The notes beneath the pieces are model-generated. The model did no database searches, had not been told where the DNA came from, and saw only the letters and a list, made by a program, of their open reading frames with translations. A stretch of 64,000 nucleotides of DNA, from NCBI GenBank assembly GCA_026873275.1, contig JANTUC010000001.1:1612001-1676000 (forward strand), read 5' to 3'. The translations under genes and the position numbers were made by a program. Below, in pieces: positions 56,155 through 64,000 of the stretch (positions within the stretch are counted from its first letter, which is position 1; each line of letters starts with the position of its first letter). This DNA comes from Pseudopithomyces maydicus. Lineage: Eukaryota; Ascomycota; Dothideomycetes; Pleosporales; Didymosphaeriaceae.

Positions 56155-56832
56155 TATGGATTATGCCTCTCGACTCGGCGCGCAGCTGACGTGTTCGAAT
56201 TGTGTTGCGACAGATAGGCTACCATGCGCTCATGGCGTCCGACGACTGGGTGTGTGCGGTTTGTTGGTGAATGTCAGACAGGTCGGATGGGACTTGCGAG
56301 CTGCGGGCGCGAATTGATATTGGCAGGGGGGCGGTCGTCGTCTGTCCCGCGGTGGGCGGCGGTGGGTGGTGGGTGGTGTGGTAATGTATTTGTCCAGGGT
56401 CCCTTCTCTGGGGAACGACAGCGGTCGGCGGCGGCGTTGCGGGGAAGCCAATATATTATGTGGATGCTTTTGGAGTCGACGGAGGAGGGCGAAAAAGTAG
56501 AGCGTGTGCGACCGGCGACGGTGGGAGGACAGCGGTGGAGTCTCAGAGGGATTCGGGCCTGATCAGGCACATAAGCATGCTCGTCGACGGCGCGAGGCAC
56601 TCAGCCTCGCTGTGCCACCTGCAAGTCCCGCCGCTTTGCGAGTTTGATCATCGTCATGGGGGCTGCTCACACGGACCCCGGGCAGCTGGGGGCTAGTGAA
56701 CTCCCACCGCCACTCCGCAAACGCCTACCTAGTCTACAACACATACACCATCTGCCTGCACACTGACCTGCGCCCTCACACTCACACTCACCTACAGCGG
56801 CCTCGACATGCCCACGCCAGCCGCCCGCAGCC
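56155..56832. other. Bidirectional promoter region (Lam / Atg38-like)
   Basis: About 680 bp, GC-rich on the left, separating two divergent start codons. Overlapping GC-driven frames on both strands lack any domain. CA-rich leader sequence precedes the Atg38-like ATG. Confidence 0.5.
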
Positions 56833-58618
56833 ATGGACTCCGCACCTCTTACAAAAGCCCAGGAGCATGTGCGCAACGCCTCGGCGGCCACCTACGCCGG
56901 CGATCTCCAGCGCGCGGGGCACGAACATGAGCTCGCTGCAGCCGCCTTCCACGACGGCCTGAGCTGCACCAACAACGCCGAGGTGCGCATCCGCTAGACC
57001 GCCCGCCAGCACCGTGACTGACTGACTGACGCCTTGACAGTCTCTCCGCCTCATCCAGCTCCTCGAGAACAACCATCGCGCCCACGCCCGCCGCATCAAG
57101 GCCGACCCGCGCAAGGAGCCCAAGGACAAGACCGCCTACGCTGCAGAGGAAGCTGCCGACGCCGCTACCACCTCACCCCCGCCTAAAGACACGTCTGCAC
57201 GCGCTGTCTCGCCGCCTGCCTCGGCCACCTCCCCCACCCGCGCTCCCTCGCGTCGCCGCCTCCCGCAGTCGTCCATCGCGAGCAACCTCGCCGAAGCCCG
57301 GGGTATTGGCCCACGACGCGGCACGCCCACCAACGCTGCCGTGTCCGTTACCAATGCACTCGCCAACCGCAACGAACCTGCCTCGACCCCCGTGCGGGAC
57401 ATGCTCTCGCGCAGGGCAGAGGCGAACAAGAGGAGCGAGCCGCCGCGCACATCCACCCACGACGTGAAGGCGAGCCAGGCCAGTCCAAGCGCCCCATCAG
57501 CGACTGAGGACAGCTTCAGGCGCTTCTACTCGGCCTTCGGGAGCGTCATGTCCGCCATTACACCCCCGCTGGCCTTCACCGCCCTTCCTCTCACTCTCTC
57601 ACCTCCAGCCCCAGCGCCCGAGTCTCCACCGGAGGTCAAACGCTCAAAGCCGCAGTCGAGAAACTCATCTCCCGAAGCTTCTCGCACTGTCAAATCATCC
57701 GAGCCTGATCTCGCCGCCCTGATCAGCAAGCCCGCTTTGCGCGCTCTCCGCGAAGATGGCAGCGCGCCTTTGGGTCCCAACGAATCCTTTTACCTCGTGC
57801 CTACCTCGGGCGGCACCGTCTCCTATGCCAATATCCTCCAAAACCCCAACGCTTCTCACCATCCTCATCACGCCGCCCAAAACCCGCAACTCGCCTCCAT
57901 AGACGAAGCGGACAACGAGTCTAGCGGTCTGAAAGGCTCATCCCACGAGGAGTTTGTCGACGCCCGTGAAACAGTCGGTCCACCTTCGCCATCCTCATCA
58001 CGCCGCCCCCGGTCGCGCGGACACACCACCGCCAACGTGACATCTATGAGAAGCATACCGGCAGGCAGGGGTTCTGGACTGAAGACTTTCGAAGAAATTA
58101 GCTTGGAGAACGAAACACTCAAGGCCACCGTCGACAAGCAAGCAAAGCGCCTCTCCATGTGGGAAACTACTTCCCAGTCTTCCTACAACGCCCTCGCCCA
58201 GTCGTTCCGCGCCCGCAAGATGCCATCCGACCCTGGTGCCCTGGCGCAGGCCCTTGCTATGGGCGCAAATGCCATACCACCGCCGCTTCTTTCACCGCAG
58301 GCACCTTCCGCGACGCCAGATGCCGAGTTGGCGAAGCGGCTTGCAGAGTTGGAGGCTCAGGTTGCTGAACGGAATGCGAGGCTGGATGAGCTCGCGAAGG
58401 ATAACGAGAAGCTGGAGAAGGAGAACAAGAAGAACTCGGAGGTCTTGGGACGGTATAGAGATCAGTGGGAGAAACTGAAGGCAGGAGCGAGAAAGAGGGA
58501 TATGGAGAAGAGGGCTGCGAGGATAAAGGCGGGAAGCGAGACGACTAAGGAAGGAGAGAAAGCTGAGGATGAAGACGAAGCGGTGGAGACGGAAGAACCG
58601 GGTTTCGGGAAGGCGTAG
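56833..58618 (+). CDS. Atg38/NRBF2-like MIT and coiled-coil protein
   Basis: A predicted regulator of the autophagy PI3-kinase complex I. Two exons (56833-56982, 57041-58618), 575 residues. The N-terminal helical MIT-type domain reads PLTKAQEHVRNASAATYAGD, then LQRAGHEHELAAAAFHDGLS and, after the intron, SLRLIQLLENNHRAHARRI, like the Atg38/NRBF2 hairpin. A long Ser/Pro-rich middle follows, then a coiled coil (TFEEISLENETLKATVDKQA, and AELAKRLAELEAQVAERNAR to EKENKKNSEVLGRY). The layout MIT, disordered linker, coiled coil is that of Atg38. Sequence conservation in this family is low, so the assignment is by architecture. The intron contains a GACT-repeat run. Confidence 0.75.
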
Positions 58619-58635
58619 AAGGTGTTGATGTTGTT

Positions 58636-58978
58636 ATGGGACTCGGGGAGGTGGGTGCGAGCTATTCGTCACGCAAGCCTAAAGCGGGGAACTGCATTAG
58701 GCGGTTTCGCGTTTGGGTCGAATGCGGTGACGAATGGTTTACACCCGTCCGGTATCTCTCCTGTCCCGCCGGTTTGGGCGCTGGCGCAGCGTAGAAGATA
58801 TTGGCTTTTATGGGAATGGGGGAGGTGGGTGTGAGCTATTCATCAGGCAAGCCTAAAGTGGGGAACTGTCTTAAGAAGTTTCTCACATTGGGTCGAATGC
58901 AGTGACGAATGGTTTGCACCCGTCCGGTATCTCCCCTGTCCCACCGGTTCGGGCACTGGCGCGTAGGTTGGCTTTTTA
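58636..58978. repeat. Tandem ~170-bp direct duplication, diverged by transitions
   Basis: Copy 1 spans 58636-58809, copy 2 58810-58978, beginning 18 bp after the Atg38-like stop codon. Alignment is colinear with short indels near the end. Most differences are transitions, and most of those change a CpG in copy 1 to TpG or CpA in copy 2, as expected of methylation damage or RIP. Confidence 0.85.
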
Positions 58979-60796
58979 AGATACCCCTTCTTACAACGAT
59001 ATATAAACGTTACATTTCTTTGAAATTTGCATTGTCATCACTGTTGTAGTCATGATCATCATCGCCATCATCATCTACGCTCATAATGTCCTAAATGCTG
59101 TATGCGGGCAAGCACACAACACATTTGCTGTTCAAGTCGAATTTTATATACTGATTCCATTAGATGAAACAAAGAGCTCAAGAGCAGACAGACCATCGAT
59201 AGCTGTCCCATTCTTTTCGTTCACATTGACTTTCTGCTCCGTTTTTAGCATGGACCCGAGTGTAGGTAGTGAGGTGAGGAAGAGGGTAAAAGAGAAGCGA
59301 GGAAGAAGGTAGGCAAGAAGACATATAGGATGAGGATGAGCCTCCTCATCATCACACCGCATTTCGAGCTCCACACACCATTGCATCAACCACACACTTT
59401 TTGGCATGAAATACTAATGTCGGAATTTTAGATCCCAGCGTGCTCATACAGGCGAGCATGAAAACTTTTCAAAAGAAGCGCACATGGCATCATAGTGACG
59501 CGGTTTTAAACACTCTCGCATGCCCTAGTTTGGTTTATGTTTGAATACACACATAACTAGGAAGATTGCCTATTTTAAGTTCCTTGGAGATGAAACTTGT
59601 GCTTGCGTGTCTGTGGTCTGGATGGTGGAAGGGGTGCTAGATTTTAAATGCGTGCGCATGTCGGTACACCAGTGATTGGACTAATGATGTGTTACGGGAG
59701 GACTGATGATTTAGGCCATCTATATCCTTCTTCAAAAGCATTGGGTGAGGTGTTACAGGATTTTGCAGCCTGCACCCAGGTACGCTGTCGTGTACACAGG
59801 TCGAGCACCACCATTGGAACCAAATTCGAGCCTTTTTACGTTTCGAAGACGATACAACCCTATTTTAGACCCAATCATAATGTAGCATATGGTTGGGTAT
59901 GTGATTTTAAAGAGCACGAACACATCGAGGTCGACAGCTGTTTTCGGAAAACTCGAGATGTTTTGAAAAGTCGATGTGTTTCGAAAAATCGAGATATTTT
60001 GGATACACACGCCACATACTCCATGAAGTATTTCTTGTGTGCTTTTTAGACCTCACATCGAAACGGATGCACATAGTTTAACGGCCCTGAAAATCGTGTC
60101 GGAGGGTGTGGAGCACAGTAAAGTGTCCGAGTAAATGACGGTTTTTATACCTTTGACAGACAACGGAGATCCTATTTGATGATGATGAATGTCGGCATTA
60201 TCATCATCAACGGCAACTCGACATCGCCCTACCAGCACTTACATACTTTTGTCCACAAAAGATAGAGCCTATCATAGGACTGAGAAAAAAACATGGGGAC
60301 CTGTACGACATTTCACTGTGTCATATCTTGTCGAGCTGCCGTTTTGCAGAGCCAGTCTAACTCTCATAGTAGGAGTCGCAGACACGTGCTATTGCTACTT
60401 GGAGTTTTTGTTGCATTTTAGAAAAGCTATGTAGTGTGACGAGAGCTCGTACGATAGAAGATATATACCCAAGCCCACCACGCTAGTAGTTGTACGAATT
60501 CAGGACGTTAAAGAATGTACCGTTTCAGAATGTATATTGAAGGCGAAAATATCTTTGGTCAGAAGTAGCATAGGATAAATGCGGATGTGAACAAAATCAA
60601 GCACTTGAAAGATTGAAAATCCAGAACGTAGTGATTGAACGAATCAATTTAACCTTACTGAGCTAAAAACTGCACAGGCAATATATACACAAATACCAAA
60701 CCCACAACTTAAAGTGGTCCTTGTACTCCAAGCTATCCCATAAAACTCCGAGGCAAGATACTCCAATACAGTCGATTATACCAGAAGAAACACTAC
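58979..60796. other. AT-rich intergenic region with short tandem repeat
   Basis: 1.8 kb without a supported gene. An imperfect 18-bp tandem repeat, three units, lies at 59951-60004 within a chance minus-strand frame (59753-60010). The right end is the 3' flank of the carbamoyl-phosphate synthase gene. Confidence 0.45.
59951..60004. repeat. Imperfect 18-bp tandem repeat, three units
   Basis: Units 59951-59968, 59969-59986 and 59987-60004 share the pattern TCGA(G)ATGTTTTGAAA with a few mismatches each. Confidence 0.6.
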
Positions 60797-62300
60797 TTAA
60801 GCAGCGGCGGCAATCGGCTGCGGAGGAGGAGTTCCCTTGGTATCCATCATGACCTCCTGGATCCTGCCAACGGTGTGGCCGCCCTCGGAATCATCCGGGT
60901 GCGCAGGGTGTACACCAACACGCTCCTTGCTCAGCAAGTCCACAAGCAGCGGGCTGGGCTTGTTGTTCCTGTCAGAGAACATAGCCTGTTGCTCCTTGTA
61001 CTTCTTCACGCTCTCGACGTACTTGTCGAAGAGGTAGGAAGAGTCGAGGGGTCCGCCCTTCGCCTCAGGGTGGAACTGGGCGCTGAAAATAGGGCGGGTG
61101 TTGTGGATGAGACCCTCGTTGGACTGGTCGTTCAAGTTGGTGAAGTACTCCCTCCAGTCTCCGGGGAGGGTCGTGGGATCGACGGCATAACCGTGGTTCT
61201 GGGAAGTGATGTGGCACTTTCCGGTGGTAAGGTCAAGCGCCGGAATGTTGTGCGCACGGTTGCCATACTTGAGCTTGATTGTCTTAGCACCGGCAGCGAG
61301 GGCGAGCAGTTGGTGACCCATGCAAATGCCCATCACAGGAACTTGGGAGGTCTCGAACAGCCTGCGGAGGTTGTACACGGTAGAGGTGCAGTGAGTAGGG
61401 TCACCAGGGCCGTTGGAGATGAAGACACCATCGAAGTGGTGGGCAACCTTGTGAATCGGGTAGTCGAAGGGGAACGCTGTAACGCTGGCACCCCGGGAGA
61501 CAAGGCTGCGGAGAATGTTCTCCTTCACACCGCAGTCGATCAAGGCGACGTGCAGGTCACCGAGAGAAGAGCTCACGTGGAACGGAGCCTTCGTGCTAAC
61601 ACGGCGAACAAGGTTGATGGCCTCGGGATCAATGAAAGCCTCGTCCTCATCGGCATCGTATTCCTCTCCGATGGAGATGCGAGCCAGAGAAGAACCCTGC
61701 TCACGGAGGTAGGTGACGACCTCACGAGTGTCCACGCCAGAAATGGCGGGCACACCCTCGCTAGCACACCACTCGGCAAGACTCTGGACTGCAGTCCAAT
61801 GACTGTGCTTCATAGCATAGTCCTGAACAACGATTCCAGACGCCTGGATATGAGGAGACTCAAAGTAGCGGAGCAGACCGTGCTCATCGCGGGCCGCGGA
61901 GGGGACACCGTAGTTGCCAACCAAAGGCTGGGTAAAGACGAGGATCTGACCACGGTAGGAAGGATCGGTCATGGACTCGGGATATCCGACGAGCGAAGTG
62001 GTGAAAACAGCTTCACCCGAGATGTTGGCGTTGGCGCCAAAAGACTTTCCAGAGAAGATGGGTCCATTCTAAATGGCGGTGAGTGATGCGTCCAGCATGT
62101 AAAAATCCGATAGTACGCACCTTGATGGTGAATGTAGCCCTTTCAGTAGAGATGGGGGTTGCCTTGCGATGGGGAGTAGGCACTTGTCGGGGGGTGTTGT
62201 GCACAGTTGCCATGAGGCGAGCCTGTGCTCGGTTCTTTGTCGCTTGTCCCAGGACACCAGCGGACCTGACCGCGGTAGGCTTGAAGAGTTGAGACATCAT
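60797..62300 (-). CDS. CPA1: Carbamoyl-phosphate synthase, arginine-specific small (glutaminase) subunit
   Basis: Hydrolyses glutamine and passes ammonia to the large subunit for arginine synthesis. Two exons (62121-62300, 60797-62068; 52-nt intron restoring TIKNGPIFSGKSFG), 483 residues. The N-terminal ~40 residues are basic with no acidic residue and are a likely mitochondrial presequence, as in other filamentous fungi. The small-subunit fold shows FTTSLVGYPESMTDPSYRGQ and SGVDTREV. The class I glutaminase domain has FISNGPGDP, the nucleophile motif GICMGHQLLALAAG, and QFHPEAKGGP with the catalytic His/Glu. A spliced uORF for the arginine attenuator peptide lies in the leader, 55 nt upstream, pointing to translational repression by arginine. 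Confidence 0.97.
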
Positions 62301-62355
62301 CTTGAATCGAATTTGAGAGGTAGTTGGAATTTGAGTGTGGTGTCAGTGGAGCTTC

Positions 62356-62643
62356 TCAGTTAATTGAGGCCTTCCACAGGTGGTCTATTCAGATCGTTAG
62401 CCATGGCCGACCAGCATGTTTGCCAGGTGATGCCATACCAGAGATGTAGTCCTGTGGTCACTCAGTCAGCCTTGTTCATCGGGAAAGAAGTGCGAGATGG
62501 CAGGAAGGGGTGCTAGCCTTGCAATAACCGCCGGTTCCAATGAAGAATTGACGGTGTGTGCGTTGGTTCGCGATAACGGACGATCGACGAAGGAGTCAGT
62601 CATGGTCACGTACCTGGGAAGTGAAGATTGAAACAGCACGCAT
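62356..62643 (-). CDS. Arginine attenuator peptide (AAP) uORF of the CPS-A small subunit gene, interrupted by two introns
   Basis: A 23-residue leader peptide that stalls the ribosome at its own stop when arginine is high, reducing translation of the downstream gene. It is too broken to appear as one frame. Exons: 62614-62643 (MRAVSIFTSQ), 62439-62451 (13 nt, DYIS and one base), 62356-62384 (rest plus stop). Introns of 162 and 54 nt have GT/AG ends (GTACGT..CACAG, GTATGG..ATAG). The spliced peptide ends FTSQDYISDHLWKASIN, matching the conserved F-T-x-Q-D-Y-[IL]-S-D-H-[IL]-W core of fungal AAPs, including the Asp whose loss abolishes regulation in Neurospora. Total coding length 72 nt with stop, in frame. 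Its stop is 55 nt before the main ATG. Confidence 0.92.
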
Positions 62644-63735
62644 AAGCGCGGCAGAGTCCAAAGTAGGTGTATATCAAGACAGGGCGGGCACAATAGACCC
62701 TATAAAGTGGTGACGAGCTTTGAGCTGGCGATGCAGAATTGTGTGTGGAAGGTTGCAGGCCCCGCCGGCGGTCAAGAGATTCCTTAGATAAACTCATCGC
62801 GCTAGTTACCCCATGATCATAAAGGGGTCCGAGCGTTCCGGCTAGCAATGACGCAGAACAGATTTTTTGCTGTAAAAAACCCCGTCATCGTTTCGGCGAA
62901 CTTTTCATTGGTTTGATATCGAAAAAGGGTCGGCCCGATGTGCAGTTTGATAAGCCGCACGCCCTCCGATATCGAAGCCCCCGTCCCACCTCGCGCCCTG
63001 GCGACCTTGGCGGCAGCATGTGTTGGCGGCTCGTTCACGCGGAGAATGCTAGTGCACATCGTATGGGGTGCAGCATGGCTTTTCCAATCCGTACGCTTCA
63101 TAATGACTGCCTCACAGGTTTGACCCGAATCAAGTGATCAGGCATGAACTCCATACGATGCCGTCCGTCATTGTGAGCATCACACACAAGCCTACGATCG
63201 CGACGCGACGCCTTACGTACGTACTGAGAAGTCGGGGTCCGGGGTATTGCAGGTATACAATCTAGAGTTCGGATACTTGCGGCTTACTTCTGCACTGCAC
63301 TGTCTCGATGACACGCAGGGTATAGTCAGTGCTTCCTGTTACAACGCGGGGGCTCTTTACCCTCGCATTCGTTCCATTCTAGTTTCCCAAAGCGATCCTA
63401 AGCAATTGACACACCAACCTAATTACTTAATACCGCTTTGGAGTTTTGGATCCACAGAGAACTAGAAAGATTGAGCCATCTACTGGGGAACTGCAAAGGT
63501 GTACTGTATTGTCTCTGTCGGTTGAACACCGTCCTACGCAATGACTACCTATGTAGGTAGACATGCATAAGCTAAACCAAAAGAGTACTGCATAACATCA
63601 CTGGCAATATTGGTCTAGAAGCGCCTACCGGCTCACGATAGCAAGGGTCACGAGCCTTCACGTGACATTCAAATGGCTGGGGCATGGGGCCCCGGACTGT
63701 GATGTTTGTCCATGTGTGGAGGCAGCCGCGCAGTG
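62644..63735. other. Upstream region of the CPS-A gene, no gene recognised
   Basis: Promoter and 5' leader of the carbamoyl-phosphate synthase gene, then DNA with only short frames. Nothing in 62900-63700 resembles a gene family. Confidence 0.5.
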
Positions 63736-64000
63736 CTTAGTAACTTATTACTTAGCTCTAAGAGCGACCGTCTTAAGCACCTATTCTAAAAATATAATAT
63801 CCTTCTTACTATATAATACTATTATAAAGTCTAAATTCTTATTTTTAAGTGTATCTCTTAGTTTTTATATAAAACTCTTTAATATAACTATTTATTTTAT
63901 AATAATATTACTATAGCTAATAGAACTAAAGCCCTATATTAATAAATATAATTTAATTACTTATTTTAAAGTTAAAATAACCTTTTTATTTTTAGCTATT
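63736..64000. repeat. Start of an extremely AT-rich, RIP-like block
   Basis: Base composition changes abruptly near 63740-63780 to very AT-rich DNA with many TpA steps and almost no CpG, continuing to the window edge. This is typical of repeat-induced point mutation in transposon-derived DNA. No element can be named because the sequence is cut and eroded. Confidence 0.7.

Noticed and set aside
60875..62086. 403-codon plus-strand open frame over the carbamoyl-phosphate synthase gene
   Set aside because: It is antisense to a clearly conserved enzyme, has no domain, and reflects codon bias of the real gene.
62592..62597. TGACTC (Gcn4/CPC1-like half site, minus strand) near the CPS-A leader
   Set aside because: It lies inside the first uORF intron rather than upstream of the transcript and lacks the full TGASTCA palindrome, so it is too weak to list.

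Overview
The window is chromosomal DNA of a filamentous ascomycete (Pezizomycotina; the intron style, a lineage-specific secreted protein and an abrupt AT-rich edge fit Dothideomycetes/Pleosporales best, but no rRNA or other decisive marker is present). Evidence: most genes are split by 40-70 bp GT-AG introns whose removal rebuilds known domains exactly, genes lie on both strands about 2-3 kb apart, and several families are fungus-specific (siderophore transporter, Lam sterol transporter, an arginine attenuator peptide ahead of the carbamoyl-phosphate synthase small subunit). I rebuilt exon structures by hand by matching intron phase. Where I checked, total CDS lengths come out divisible by three.

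Layout. 0.5-7.2 kb: a cytochrome P450 (-) divergent from a family III CoA-transferase (+), then a kelch-type beta-propeller protein. 8.1-12.7 kb: two tandem paralogous proteins (-), each with one N-terminal membrane helix and C-terminal zinc fingers; this is the most unusual pair in the window. 13.5-21.7 kb: a CLC chloride channel (-), a GDSL/isoamyl acetate-hydrolysing esterase whose first exon is only the ATG, a small polar protein, and a conserved-looking protein with a retropepsin-like fold that has lost its catalytic Asp. 22.7-29.6 kb: a UBP12/USP15-type deubiquitinase convergent with an allantoate-permease-type MFS carrier. 30.8-36.4 kb: two divergent proteins with SANT/Myb-like repeats, then a small secreted 8-cysteine protein (effector-like). 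37.1-44.9 kb: mitochondrial GTPase Mtg1, a siderophore-type MFS transporter with GATA-factor sites upstream, a small basic protein, and a secreted M43-type metalloprotease. 47.1-58.6 kb: an Ost-alpha/TMEM184 membrane protein, an Acinus-like SAP-RRM-RSB protein, a GRAM-VASt sterol-transfer (Lam) protein and, divergent from it, an Atg38-like MIT/coiled-coil protein. 60.8-62.6 kb: arginine-specific carbamoyl-phosphate synthase small subunit, preceded by a spliced uORF encoding the arginine attenuator peptide. From about 63.74 kb to the end the DNA becomes extremely AT-rich, as expected of a RIP-mutated isochore.

Most genes are independent housekeeping or accessory loci rather than one cluster. 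The local groupings that may be functional are the divergent P450/CoA-transferase pair, the tandem membrane-anchored zinc-finger pair, the divergent SANT-repeat pair, and the uORF-CPS-A regulatory unit. No tRNA, rRNA, CRISPR array or intact transposon was recognised.
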